From: Bacilli bacterium
GTDB taxonomy: Bacteria > Bacillota_I > Bacilli_A > RF39 > UBA660
Assembly (NCBI GenBank): GCA_007117695.1
Contig: SKFZ01000011.1
Coordinates: forward strand, 1 to 59,855
Reading direction: 5' to 3'
DNA length: 59,855 nt
This document shows, in pieces, positions 26,451-35,515 of the stretch (within the stretch, counting starts at the first letter, position 1; every line of letters begins with the position of its first letter). A model generated the notes under the pieces. It had not been told where the DNA came from, did not search any database, and saw only the letters and a program-made list of their open reading frames with translations. The position numbers and the translations under genes are program-made.

Positions 26451-27817
26451 GAAATAGTTAACCTATATGCTTCATCACTACTACCACCACCGGTAGAGTT
26501 AGAATAATCAAGCATTTCACTTACTCCTCTTACTAAAAAAGGTCTTGGTCCTGTTAAGAAATCTTTACTGCCACCATGAAATGTATTAGTTTCTGATAAT
26601 CCATGACCATAACAAATATTTCCACGACAAGCTTGGTCTATATTGTCGCTAGTGTAATTATCATAAAACTTATCCTCTGGAAAAGGACTAAGTAATGAAC
26701 CCCCTATTCGTTTATTGTAACTACTCATTACAAAGTCACTAGGAAGCCCCACCATATTATATACCCCATATTCGTTATTAGTTGTTGAACCACCAACGCT
26801 TATAGAAGAAGAATCGATGCCATATTCTGATTGTGCTAAATAAGAAATTGCAGCCCATTCAGTATTTTTTTGAACTCTAGTACTTAATGTTCCGCTTGGA
26901 AATCCATACGGATTATTCGATGAATTCATACTTGATACTAAAGTATATAAAGTATTTACAGATTGATTAGTTATTACAGAATCTGTACTCTTGCTTGTAA
27001 TTAAATCTAAGTCGCCTGTTAATTGATACTTAGAAGCCCAAAACCCTCTTAAACTCTTTTCTCCAAAAGTAAAAGCAGGATGAACTCGATAACCTTGGCC
27101 TTCTACTGGCGAAGAGACAAATGGTGCACCTTTAACAAATTCAATATCTATTGGATTTTCTTCAACTTTATACTTAAATCTAGGTATCCAAACAAGCTCC
27201 AATAAAATATGATCATTATCAATTATTTCTCCCGGCTCTACATTTAAATAATTGTCCTTGTGAGCTTCATGAACTACTACAGCATTTGCCCAAATACTAT
27301 TTTCATAATCATACCATGGACTTGAATCTGGATTTCGATTATCTGCTTTAACTATATTTGCCCCTTCATATCTAATTGGAATCATCCCTTTATGAAGGTA
27401 AGGTCTGTTTGCAAAACTTGAATCAGCATTCTCAATACAAGGTGCATCATAAAGCCTAACTATATGAGTTTCTATTGGTTTATACGCACACCACTTATCA
27501 AATTCAATTAAAACATCGATATCCCCATCTTCATTAACTACAATTTCACCTACCCCAGTTACCGAACCGCTTATTGGTATGCTAGGTGAAATCGAATCTT
27601 CACTATTACCATCAATTTCATATACTTGATAAATACCAAAGCCACGGCTTGCCTTATCAAGTTCAACTGCATGTACTAGTCCATTAACACTATCCAGGAA
27701 TGATTCTTTTCGCGAGTTATCTATTACACCTCTTATTATCGGTGTAGTAATTCCTGCGATTATTCCTAAAATAACAATTACTGCTAAAAGCTCAACTAGT
27801 GTAAAACCTTTTTTCAT
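26441..27817 (-). CDS. Prepilin carrying a formylglycine-enzyme/C-type-lectin-like domain
   Basis: Product of 458 residues, starting MKKGFTLVELLAVIVILGII with complete class III signal (E at +5). Residues 30-130 form a pilin-like domain with paired Cys (C110, C127). From about 140 to the end the sequence has the pattern of FGE-sulfatase/C-type-lectin-fold domains: ILLELVWIPRFKYKV, LRGFWASKYQLTG, NPYG, KNTEWAAISYLAQSEYG, NNEYGVYNMVG and the final FLVRG...AYRLTISRR. Enzymatic formylglycine generation is unlikely; a binding or display role is inferred. It lies seven bases after nifJ and shares its transcript. An earlier in-frame ATG would bury the leader. Confidence 0.82.
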   Translation of the reverse strand: MKKGFTLVELLAVIVILGIIAGITTPIIRGVIDNSRKESFLDSVNGLVHAVELDKASRGFGIYQVYEIDGNSEDSISPSIPISGSVTGVGEIVVNEDGDIDVLIEFDKWCAYKPIETHIVRLYDAPCIENADSSFANRPYLHKGMIPIRYEGANIVKADNRNPDSSPWYDYENSIWANAVVVHEAHKDNYLNVEPGEIIDNDHILLELVWIPRFKYKVEENPIDIEFVKGAPFVSSPVEGQGYRVHPAFTFGEKSLRGFWASKYQLTGDLDLITSKSTDSVITNQSVNTLYTLVSSMNSSNNPYGFPSGTLSTRVQKNTEWAAISYLAQSEYGIDSSSISVGGSTTNNEYGVYNMVGLPSDFVMSSYNKRIGGSLLSPFPEDKFYDNYTSDNIDQACRGNICYGHGLSETNTFHGGSKDFLTGPRPFLVRGVSEMLDYSNSTGGGSSDEAYRLTISRR

Positions 27818-27824
27818 ATTATCA

Positions 27825-30800
27825 CTATTCCTTTTCAGACAAATTTTTATAGTACTCAAACCTAGCAATTGCATTTTCTTTGTTACCTTTAATTAACGAA
27901 GATGCATTTTCTTCATTAACAACACTTAAAACCTTAAATCTTTTTTGTGACATTAAAAAGTCCTCATAAGAATCAAAGTCAGCTTTTTTATGATCTAAAA
28001 TTAACTTAGAAACTCTAGGATCAAACCTAAAAATCGGGAAATATCCACAGTTTGTAGCATCCTTTTCATACTGAAACCTATTAGCTAATCCACCTTTTAT
28101 ACCATGAGATATACAAGGTGAAAAAGCAATTATAATAGATGGTCCTTCAAAACTTTCTGCTTCCTTAAACGCTTTTAAAACTTGATTTGGGTTAGCACCC
28201 ATATTAACTTGAGCCACATAAACATTAGGATATGTCAAAGCCATCTTAGCTAAGTCTTTGCTATTAGTCTTTTTACCATCATATGAAAAGGCGGCAATAC
28301 TTCCTTTTTTAGTAGCTTTGGATGTTTGACCTCCGGTATTTGAATAAACTTCTGTATCAACTACTAAAATGTTAATGTCTTCTCCACTTGCTAAAACATG
28401 ATCAATTCCTCCAAAACCAATATCATAAGCCCAGCCATCTCCACCTATAGCCCACACACTTGGTTTTTTAATATGATCTTTTAACTCTTTTATTTCATCG
28501 TTTGTATTATCAAAATCAATTTTTTCATATATTTCTTTTGATTTTTCAAAATCATTTTTGCACTCAAGCCATTCATTAAATAGTTTTTGATTTGGATCAT
28601 CATTAGTTTCTTTTATTAATTTTTCTAATTTAGCTCTTTTAAAAGTATTAGCAACTAAGATACCATAACCAAATTCGGCATTATCTTCAAAAAGTGAACT
28701 AGCCCAAGGTACATTATAAGGAGTACTTGGAGCACTGCCTCCGTATATCGAAGAACAACCAGTAGCATTAGCAATAATCATATTATCACCATAAAGTTGA
28801 GTTAATAGTTTTATGTAAGGTGTTTCACCACACCCAGCACAAGCACCAGAAAATTCAAACTTAGGAGTTTTGAATTGACTACCTTTAACTAAACTAGTAT
28901 TAACATCTTTTTTCTCTTTAACTTTATTTAATAAATATTCAAAGTTGCTTTGTTCACCATTATCTAATTGACTTTTAATATCTACCATAGATAAAGCTTT
29001 GTTACCCTTTTTACCAGGGCAAACATTAGCACACACACTACATCCAGTACAATCTTTAATTGAAACTGAAATAGTATATTTATATTTATCTTTATGGTTT
29101 TTATCCATAGGTTCAAGTAATTTATCTAAAACTTTTTCATCGGCATTTGAAACCTCTTCTTCATCTAATAAAAATGGTCTAATAACCCCATGTGGACAAG
29201 CAAGTGAACATAAATTACATTGAATACAATTTTCTTTATCATAACATGGCACTTTATCACTAATAGATCTTTTTTCATATTTACTATTAGCACCCTCAAA
29301 TGTGCCATCTGGGTTTTCATTGAATGCTGAGACTGGTAGTTTATCACCTAGTCCTTTGTTCATAGATAAAACAATATCTTCATCCAACTCTTCTTTAATT
29401 ACTAAATATTCACCATCTGGAATTTCTACTAAAACTAAATTTTCTGAAGCCACTTCAATAGCATTTTGATTGGCCATTACAATTTTAGGTCCTAGTTTAC
29501 TAAAGTTTTCTTCTGCTAAGTCTTTTAATTTTTCTTTGCTTTCATTGTAATCAATCAAATCACTTAAGCTAAATATTACGCTTTCAAAAATCGTACTTAA
29601 CTTACCATCAATTCCTAATTTGTTTGCAATTTTATCTGCATCTATAGTGTAAAAACTAATGTTTTTGTCAATAAGCTTGCGTTTAATATTATCATCTAAG
29701 AAATCTAAGATTTCCTCTTTATTTTTATTAGTATTTAAAATAAACTTCCCATTTTCTTTGATGTTTGCTAAAACATCATACTTATTTAAATATGAGTCTT
29801 TAGTACAAACAACTATTAAAGGATTATCAACATAATAAGTTGATCTGATCTTATCTTTATTGAATCTTAAGTGACCTACCGTTACTCCACCAGATTTTTT
29901 TGAATCATATTGAAAATAACCTTGAACATTGTAAGGAGTATTTTCACCAACAAGTTTAATGATGTTTTTAGAAGCACTAACCATTCCATCACTTCCATAA
30001 CCATAAAGTAAGTACTCACATGATTTTGAAATTTTAAACTTGTTATCAACTTTTAAGCTTAAATTAGTTACATCATCATTTATCCCAATAGTGAAATTGT
30101 TTTTCATATCACTTTTTAAATTATCATATACAGCCTTTATTTGAGCCGGCGTAGTATTTTTAGAAGATAAACCATATCTCCCACCAATAACTTCAACATC
30201 CTTGTTTGAAAACGCATTTTTAACATCTAAGTATAATGGTTCACCAGTAGAACCCTGTTCCTTTGTTCTATCAAGAACCGCAATTTTTTCTACAGAGTTA
30301 GGCAGAGATTCAATAAACTTATCGATTACAAAAGGCCTATACAAATGAACTTCTAATAAACCTACATTTTCACCCATATTATTCAAAGTATCAATTGTCT
30401 CTCTTATAGTTTCACAAACTGAACCCATTGCAACAATGACTCTTGTAGCATTTTCCTCACCGTAATAATTAAAAGGTTTGTATTTCATTCCGGTTAGTTC
30501 GTTTACTTTATCCATATAAAAACTGACATTATCATAAATTTTATCATAAAATTGATTTCTAACTTCTGTTGCTTGAAAATAAACATCATCATTTTGAGCC
30601 ATACCACGCGTTACTGGGTTGCTCGGATTCAAAGAATTTTTTCGAAATTTTTCTAAAGCATCTTTATCAAGCAATTCTTTTAGTTCATGATCTTCTAAAA
30701 GTGTGACATTCGTCAGTTCATGACTAGTTCTAAAACCATCAAAAAAGTGCATAAATGGAATGCTTGATTTTAGTGAACTCAAATGAGCGACTGCAGATAA

Positions 30801-31250
30801 AAGCGCCGCGTCTTGAACTGAAGAAGAAGCTAACATAGCAAAACCAGTTTGTCTTGCTGCATAAACATCTTGATGATCACCCATAATACTAAGAGCATGA
30901 GTAGAAATACTTCTAGCTGCCACATGAATTACTCCAGGCAACATCTCCCCAGCCATTTTATACATATTAGGAATCATTAAAAGAAGCCCTTGACTTGAAG
31001 TAAAAGTAGAAGCTAGGCTCCCTCCTTGTAAAACTCCATGAATCATACCGGCTGCACCCGCTTCACTTTGCATTTCAACAACTCTAACTGAATCGCCAAA
31101 AGCGTTTAATCGTCCTTCAGAACTAAACTTATCTATATTTTCAGCCATCTGGCTAGATGGTGTAATTGGATAAATTCCTGCTACTTCGGTAAATGCGTAT
31201 GATGTATAACTAGCAGCAAAGTTACCATCAACTGTTTTTTTAATCGCCAA
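27825..31250 (-). CDS. nifJ: Pyruvate:ferredoxin (flavodoxin) oxidoreductase
   Basis: Single-chain enzyme of about 1141 residues that converts pyruvate and CoA to acetyl-CoA, CO2 and reduced ferredoxin. N-terminal domain GNFAASYTSYAFTEVAGIYP, C-terminal TPP domain with GACAGCGETPYIKLLTQLYG, ATGCSSIYGGSAPSTPYN and GGDGWAYDIGFGG. Two 4Fe-4S clusters: CIQCNLCSLACPHG and CTGCSVCANVCPG; the proximal cluster Cys are also present (GCGE). Start is probably the TTG ending at 31250 (MAIKKTVDGNF) with GGGGTGAT upstream; GTG at 31257-31259 overlaps that site. Indicates anaerobic fermentative metabolism. Confidence 0.97.
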   Translation of the reverse strand: MAIKKTVDGNFAASYTSYAFTEVAGIYPITPSSQMAENIDKFSSEGRLNAFGDSVRVVEMQSEAGAAGMIHGVLQGGSLASTFTSSQGLLLMIPNMYKMAGEMLPGVIHVAARSISTHALSIMGDHQDVYAARQTGFAMLASSSVQDAALLSAVAHLSSLKSSIPFMHFFDGFRTSHELTNVTLLEDHELKELLDKDALEKFRKNSLNPSNPVTRGMAQNDDVYFQATEVRNQFYDKIYDNVSFYMDKVNELTGMKYKPFNYYGEENATRVIVAMGSVCETIRETIDTLNNMGENVGLLEVHLYRPFVIDKFIESLPNSVEKIAVLDRTKEQGSTGEPLYLDVKNAFSNKDVEVIGGRYGLSSKNTTPAQIKAVYDNLKSDMKNNFTIGINDDVTNLSLKVDNKFKISKSCEYLLYGYGSDGMVSASKNIIKLVGENTPYNVQGYFQYDSKKSGGVTVGHLRFNKDKIRSTYYVDNPLIVVCTKDSYLNKYDVLANIKENGKFILNTNKNKEEILDFLDDNIKRKLIDKNISFYTIDADKIANKLGIDGKLSTIFESVIFSLSDLIDYNESKEKLKDLAEENFSKLGPKIVMANQNAIEVASENLVLVEIPDGEYLVIKEELDEDIVLSMNKGLGDKLPVSAFNENPDGTFEGANSKYEKRSISDKVPCYDKENCIQCNLCSLACPHGVIRPFLLDEEEVSNADEKVLDKLLEPMDKNHKDKYKYTISVSIKDCTGCSVCANVCPGKKGNKALSMVDIKSQLDNGEQSNFEYLLNKVKEKKDVNTSLVKGSQFKTPKFEFSGACAGCGETPYIKLLTQLYGDNMIIANATGCSSIYGGSAPSTPYNVPWASSLFEDNAEFGYGILVANTFKRAKLEKLIKETNDDPNQKLFNEWLECKNDFEKSKEIYEKIDFDNTNDEIKELKDHIKKPSVWAIGGDGWAYDIGFGGIDHVLASGEDINILVVDTEVYSNTGGQTSKATKKGSIAAFSYDGKKTNSKDLAKMALTYPNVYVAQVNMGANPNQVLKAFKEAESFEGPSIIIAFSPCISHGIKGGLANRFQYEKDATNCGYFPIFRFDPRVSKLILDHKKADFDSYEDFLMSQKRFKVLSVVNEENASSLIKGNKENAIARFEYYKNLSEKE

Positions 31251-31275
31251 AAAAATCACCCCTATTATTAATTAT

Positions 31276-31284
31276 ATTATAGCA
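31276..31284 (-). promoter_or_regulatory. Extended -10 promoter of nifJ
   Basis: TGCTATAAT with a weak -35 (TTTATA at 31299-31304, 17-base spacer). Confidence 0.6.
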
Positions 31285-31301
31285 TGTATATATTTTTATA
31301 T

Positions 31302-31330
31302 AAAGAAAAACAAAACCTTAGTTTTGTTTT
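31302..31330 (-). terminator. Terminator of the LamG prepilin gene
   Basis: Perfect ten-base-pair hairpin AAAACAAAAC-TAAG-GTTTTGTTTT followed by TCTTTA on the minus strand; it overlaps the stop codon. Confidence 0.75.
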
Positions 31331-32846
31331 ATCTCAAACTTGACAGATACAATTGATTTGCTTCCTGCTGATCAAATGATCTATCAAATATCATCACATC
31401 ATCTAAAAAGCCTTGATACATATAATTACTCATATAACTTAATGACCACTGGCCGATTAATAACATCTCAGCATCAAAATCAACTTCCTTCGGTAATGTA
31501 GCGTTGTTATCATGCTTTCCATTAATATAAAAATCAACTTGATTTGAACTTTCAATATATGTAACTACTATGTGCTGCCATTCATTAAAGATCACTGATG
31601 AGTTACTTCTAGTGTCATTATATTCTCTGGTCCCATCTGTATAACCAACTGATAAAGTAATATTATCATTATGGAGGTTAACACCTAAGTTAGTTGTTTG
31701 ACTATGATTATGAAGCGTAACAAGACCTTGCAATCCAGTATTAACTTCTGGCTTCATCCAAAAAGCAAAAGTTTGATCCCCTGATAAATCTAATTCTAAA
31801 TCAGATCTAATATATTTATTCTGACCATCAAAATAATATGATCCTCTACCTAATTTACTATCCTCAACCCACTTAGGAGTATTATTTAAAATTAATGTTG
31901 AATTGAAAATTTCATTTACATTATTAACTATGGTGTCTTCTCTTACACCTTCAACAAAAGGTGTTGCTTTGTTTTTTTGTTCTAATTGAGGAGCACAAAT
32001 CCAAGTTCTACTATTCGGATCATTAATCGGTTCAGAACTATAAAATCTATAATTTATTCTAGTTGATTCACTATGCCCCGGATTAACAAAAGAATCCCAT
32101 TCTATTCTATGCCATCTCATATCATTTGGGACACTCTTGCTCTCACCCCAGACCCTTCCATCTTCTGATGAGTCAGCAGTAAAATAAGTCACATTAAAAT
32201 CGGAATCTCTAGTTCTAACGTATAGCGTAGGCGTATATGTTTCTGAAGCTTCTTTATTTGCATTTTCTACCGTTGCATATAAAACAGGGTCCTCACCATC
32301 TCTATCGAATCCGAATGAAGTAGTACCTTTGGGACATTCAAGTTCATCATACTTTATGTTATTCATAGCATTATGATTCCAACCAGCATCAAAATTATAA
32401 TTAGTAATAATGTTTTCGGTTGTCTCAGCAAAAGTATCAAAATTATAATAAAGGACTAGTCCGAACTGTTCTGATGAATTTACATCATTATTAACGCAAT
32501 CAGTTATAGGTAAAGTTGAATAGTTAATTTCTGATACTTTAGTGAAAATTACGTAACCACTACAAACATTTCCACCATGAGGGTTAACTACTTCATTTAA
32601 AAAATTCGCTTCCTTCAACTCTAAAAAACTCACCTCAAATGATTCTCCAATTTCCAAGTTAATGTCGTTTGAAAAAGTATTCAAATAATTTTCAGCCGCC
32701 CTAATTATGTTTTTATTGTTTTCTTTGTAAGCTGTGTTCCTTGAATCTAAAATTACATTATTAACTCTCGGGATTGCAATAAGTACGATAATCCCAAGAA
32801 TAATTATAACAGCCAACATTTCAACTAATGTAAAACCTTTTTTCAT
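31329..32846 (-). CDS. Prepilin with carbohydrate-binding-like and LamG domains
   Basis: Product of 505 residues starting MKKGFTLVEMLAVIIILGII. The pilin part spans 1-120, including a Cys pair (C95, C117). Residues ~145-300 look like a beta-sandwich carbohydrate-binding module (ITNYNFDAGW ... WICAPQLEQKNKATPFVEG). Residues ~320-505 are a LamG/concanavalin-like jelly roll: GSYYFDGQNKYIRSD, TFAFWMKPE, WQHIVVTY, VDFYINGK, GFLDDVMIFDRSF. This suggests a sugar-binding tip or adhesin pilin. Monocistronic: own extended -10 promoter and own terminator. Flanked by sigH and nifJ. Confidence 0.88.
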   Translation of the reverse strand: MKKGFTLVEMLAVIIILGIIVLIAIPRVNNVILDSRNTAYKENNKNIIRAAENYLNTFSNDINLEIGESFEVSFLELKEANFLNEVVNPHGGNVCSGYVIFTKVSEINYSTLPITDCVNNDVNSSEQFGLVLYYNFDTFAETTENIITNYNFDAGWNHNAMNNIKYDELECPKGTTSFGFDRDGEDPVLYATVENANKEASETYTPTLYVRTRDSDFNVTYFTADSSEDGRVWGESKSVPNDMRWHRIEWDSFVNPGHSESTRINYRFYSSEPINDPNSRTWICAPQLEQKNKATPFVEGVREDTIVNNVNEIFNSTLILNNTPKWVEDSKLGRGSYYFDGQNKYIRSDLELDLSGDQTFAFWMKPEVNTGLQGLVTLHNHSQTTNLGVNLHNDNITLSVGYTDGTREYNDTRSNSSVIFNEWQHIVVTYIESSNQVDFYINGKHDNNATLPKEVDFDAEMLLIGQWSLSYMSNYMYQGFLDDVMIFDRSFDQQEANQLYLSSLR

Positions 32847-32869
32847 AAGTCACCTTCTCTACTTTAATA

Positions 32870-32878
32870 ATTTTATCA
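32870..32878 (-). promoter_or_regulatory. Extended -10 promoter of the LamG prepilin
   Basis: TGATAAAAT within AAGTGATAAAATTA (32868-32881), the same 14 bases as at the pilin-gatCAB promoter. The -35 region (TTTACT) is weak. Confidence 0.55.
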
Positions 32879-32898
32879 CTTTAATAAATTATAGTAAA

Positions 32899-32927
32899 TA
32901 AAAAAGATAGAACCTTAATTTCTATCT
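32899..32927 (-). terminator. Terminator after sigH
   Basis: Hairpin AGATAGAA-ATTAAGG-TTCTATCT followed by TTTTTTATTT; the loop contains the stop codon. Confidence 0.85.
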
Positions 32928-33526
32928 ACTATTTTTTGAACCTTCTTTTTAATCCTTTGAAGTGCGTTATCAACAGCTTTAGGCGATACATCTAACACTT
33001 CTGCAATTTCCTTATAATTAAATCCATCTACTTTCATACTAAATACTCTATATTCATAATCAGTAAGTTCATCATTTATTTTTTTTAAAAGTTTTTCTTT
33101 TTTTTCTTCTTGAATTAATAAATCTTCTGGATTGTTTTTATCATCTTTTAAAAGAAACTCAAATGGGTTACTCTCATCCCCTTCGCTAACATCAATTGCA
33201 ATAGCTTCATTTAAGTGTTTATGTTTTAATCTTTTAGTACTAACTATTAAAGATATCATTCTTCTTTCAATGCACGTTTTAGCATAAGTATAAAAAGAAG
33301 TGTCCTTGTTGTCTTTATATGTGTTTATCGCCTGATTAAGCCCAATCATTCCTTCTTGAATTAAATCATTGATGTCCACACCAACATTTTTACATGTTAT
33401 AGACATTTTGTTTGCAAGTGTTTTAATTAATGGATCATATTTTTCAAAAATTATTTCTTTAGAAACTTCATCGTTTTCATAAATATATGACAATATTTCC
33501 TTATCATTTAAGTCTTTGTAATCCAT
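32915..33526 (-). CDS. sigH: RNA polymerase sigma factor, SigH/ComX-like
   Basis: Product of 203 residues of the sigma-70 family. Region 2 contains VDINDLIQEGMIGLNQAINTYKDNKDTSFYTYAKTCIERRMISLI (about 49-93), and region 4 the helix-turn-helix DGFNYKEIAEVLDVSPKAVDNALQRIKKK (about 166-194). The closest pattern is Bacillus SigH (Spo0H), which also ends in SIDNALQRVKRK. Gene order mrnC-rlmB-sigH agrees. SigH drives sporulation and competence genes in Bacillus; no sporulation gene is seen here, so competence or pilin control is a possible role. Symbol given by family and synteny. Confidence 0.82.
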   Translation of the reverse strand: MDYKDLNDKEILSYIYENDEVSKEIIFEKYDPLIKTLANKMSITCKNVGVDINDLIQEGMIGLNQAINTYKDNKDTSFYTYAKTCIERRMISLIVSTKRLKHKHLNEAIAIDVSEGDESNPFEFLLKDDKNNPEDLLIQEEKKEKLLKKINDELTDYEYRVFSMKVDGFNYKEIAEVLDVSPKAVDNALQRIKKKVQKIVDRN

Positions 33527-33534
33527 ATAATCAC

Positions 33535-34224
33535 CTACCTTCTTTGCTTAATAGCTTCAAACAAAATAATGCCGGCTGCAACAGACGCATTCAAACTATT
33601 AATTTGTCCTTCTAGTTTGATGGTTGCTATAAAATCAGACTCTTTTTTAACAAGCCTGCTTATACCACTACCTTCGCTCCCAATAACAATAGCAATATTA
33701 CCTTTGTAATCTATTTCATCGTGAGATTTCCCATCTAAGTCAGTTGCAACAATCCAGTATCCTTTGTCCTTTAGTTCGTTCATAGCACTAACAATGTTAG
33801 TTACTAATATTATATTTACCCTATCTAAAGCACCAGCGCTTGTCTTCATGACAGTACTAGTTATTCTAACACTTCTATTTTTAGGAATAATTATATTTTT
33901 TATACCGGCTGCTTCACATGTTCTGATTATTGCACCAAAATTATGAGGATCCTCAATATGGTCTAGTATTACTACTAGTTCTCCTTCTTTAATAACACTC
34001 ATATTTTTATAATCATAATCTTTAATATCAATAATTATACCTTGATTATTTTTCATATCAAATTCTTCAAATTCTTTTTTACTTAAAAAATATACTTCAA
34101 GTTTAAAATTTTTAATATCAGAAATTATTTTTTTATCATTAAACTCTTTTAAAAGATATACTTTATTAATTTTATCTGGATTTTTAACTATTTCCTTAAA
34201 TACATTTTTCCCACAAACTAACAT
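33535..34224 (-). CDS. rlmB: 23S rRNA 2'-O-methyltransferase RlmB-like (SpoU family)
   Basis: Product of 229 residues. N-terminal L30e-like substrate domain (MLVCGKNVFKEIVKNPDKINKVYL), then the SPOUT knot: VVILDHIEDPHNFGAIIRTCEAAGI (motif 1), IAIVIGSEGSGISRLV (motif 2) and INSLNASVAAGIILFEAI (motif 3). Family members methylate the ribose of G2251 in 23S rRNA. It overlaps mrnC by seven bases, as in Bacillus gene order. Confidence 0.93.
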   Translation of the reverse strand: MLVCGKNVFKEIVKNPDKINKVYLLKEFNDKKIISDIKNFKLEVYFLSKKEFEEFDMKNNQGIIIDIKDYDYKNMSVIKEGELVVILDHIEDPHNFGAIIRTCEAAGIKNIIIPKNRSVRITSTVMKTSAGALDRVNIILVTNIVSAMNELKDKGYWIVATDLDGKSHDEIDYKGNIAIVIGSEGSGISRLVKKESDFIATIKLEGQINSLNASVAAGIILFEAIKQRR

Positions 34225-34598
34225 AAATTACCTCCTAAAATATGATTCATTAATTCATCAATTCTTTCTTTCTTGTTTTCTAAATATAAATATCCGATCA
34301 AAGCTTCTAATCCAGTCGCATGCTTATATGTTAAAACATCGGTATTTTTTGGATTACTTTTGCCTTTATGATTTCTCGCTCTTTTAACTACGCTTATTTC
34401 ATCTTCACTCAATATATCATTATTAATTAATAAAAGAAGAAACTTTGCTTGAGCCTTGGCACTAACATAGTTAATAGCTTCTTTTGATAATAAATTAACT
34501 TTAACAATCCCATCTTTTATTAACTTTTCCCTAACATAAAGTTCATAAATGGAGTCACCTAAGTATGCTAAAGTTAAAACATTTATATTACTACTCAT
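34218..34598 (-). CDS. mrnC: Mini-ribonuclease III
   Basis: Product of 126 residues, an RNase III catalytic domain without double-strand-RNA-binding domain, which matures 23S rRNA in Bacillota. The N-terminal motif NVLTLAYLGDSIYELYVRE has the catalytic Asp, and TGLEALIGYLYLENK the second acidic residue. The start MSSNINVL ends at 34598 and overlaps the rbgA stop by eight bases (ATGAGTAG); an ATG 39 bases upstream lies within rbgA and would add residues atypical for the family. Confidence 0.93.
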   Translation of the reverse strand: MSSNINVLTLAYLGDSIYELYVREKLIKDGIVKVNLLSKEAINYVSAKAQAKFLLLLINNDILSEDEISVVKRARNHKGKSNPKNTDVLTYKHATGLEALIGYLYLENKKERIDELMNHILGGNLC

Positions 34599-35442
34599 TG
34601 GCGAGCCTATCAAAAGTAATGTTTTTGATATTACCACTTTTTAAGTCATTTATTAAAATGTTATAAACCTTTTCATAGTCTACGACTCCGCCTTTTACTA
34701 AACAACCTCTTTTTTCACCTATTTTATCAAGCATTTCAATAACATCACTACTAGCATCGATGCTATATCTTTCTTGCAAACGGTTTGGATAATATTTTGC
34801 CAAAGTATTTAATATATATATTGCAACATCAGATATTGGTAAAACCTCTTCTTTAATTGCTGTTAAACTAGCTAAGTTTAAGGCCTCTTCTTCGGTCTCA
34901 ATCTTAGGCCATAAAATACCAGGCGAATCTAATAATTCATAATCATTATTAATTCTTATCCACTCTAACCCTTTAGTAACTCCAGGTTTATTACCTGTTT
35001 TAGTAACGTTTTTTGAAACAAGTCTATTAATCAAAGTAGACTTACCAACATTTGGGATTCCAACTATTAATACTCTAGTTTTCTTTGGTTTTAAACCCTT
35101 TTTTTCCCTCTTTAAGTTAGCCTCACTCATTAAATTATTTGTTTTTTCTAAAATTACATTTTTATTAACCTTTTTTGATATGTCCATAGGTAAAACAACA
35201 TAACCTTTTTGCCTATAATACTCAACCCATTTATCAGTTATGCTTTTATCACATAAATCATATTTAGTCATTATCATTAATTTAGGTTTATTTCTAGTAT
35301 ATTTATCTAAATCTTTTATTTTAGATGAATAAGGCATTCTAGCATCAACAACTTCAAAAATCACATCTATTAAACTTAGTTTTTCTAAAATTAAACGCTT
35401 AGTTTTAGCCATATGTCCTGGATACCAATTTATTTCAGCCAT
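34591..35442 (-). CDS. rbgA: Ribosome biogenesis GTPase RbgA (YlqF)
   Basis: Circularly permuted GTPase needed late in 50S assembly, 283 residues. Order of motifs: EINWYPGHMAKTKR at the start, DARMPYSS, the G4 TKYDLCD, then G1 GIPNVGKSTLINRL, and G3 DSPGILWPK. The C-terminal helical domain binds the ribosome. Length is normal. In other Bacillota rbgA directly follows rplS-lepB; here three prepilin genes intervene. Confidence 0.97.
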   Translation of the reverse strand: MAEINWYPGHMAKTKRLILEKLSLIDVIFEVVDARMPYSSKIKDLDKYTRNKPKLMIMTKYDLCDKSITDKWVEYYRQKGYVVLPMDISKKVNKNVILEKTNNLMSEANLKREKKGLKPKKTRVLIVGIPNVGKSTLINRLVSKNVTKTGNKPGVTKGLEWIRINNDYELLDSPGILWPKIETEEEALNLASLTAIKEEVLPISDVAIYILNTLAKYYPNRLQERYSIDASSDVIEMLDKIGEKRGCLVKGGVVDYEKVYNILINDLKSGNIKNITFDRLANE

Positions 35443-35464
35443 AATATCACTTCCAATCTCAATA

Positions 35465-35473
35465 ATTATAACA
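35465..35473 (-). promoter_or_regulatory. Extended -10 promoter of rbgA-mrnC-rlmB-sigH
   Basis: TGTTATAAT with TTGTTA 16 bases upstream of the -10 box. It lies just after the pilin terminator, so the pilins and rbgA are separate units. Confidence 0.65.
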
Positions 35474-35474
35474 T

Positions 35475-35505
35475 AAAAAAAGCCAATAACAAAAAGCTAT
35501 CGACT
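35475..35505 (-). terminator. Terminator after the third small prepilin
   Basis: Hairpin AGTCGATAGC-TTTTT-GTTATTGGCT (several G-U pairs) followed by six T. Confidence 0.8.
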
Positions 35506-35515
35506 TATTTTAAAA

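Noticed and set aside
29165-29347. Second minus-strand frame inside nifJ
   Set aside because: Overlaps the ferredoxin-like region of nifJ in another frame; no start signals.
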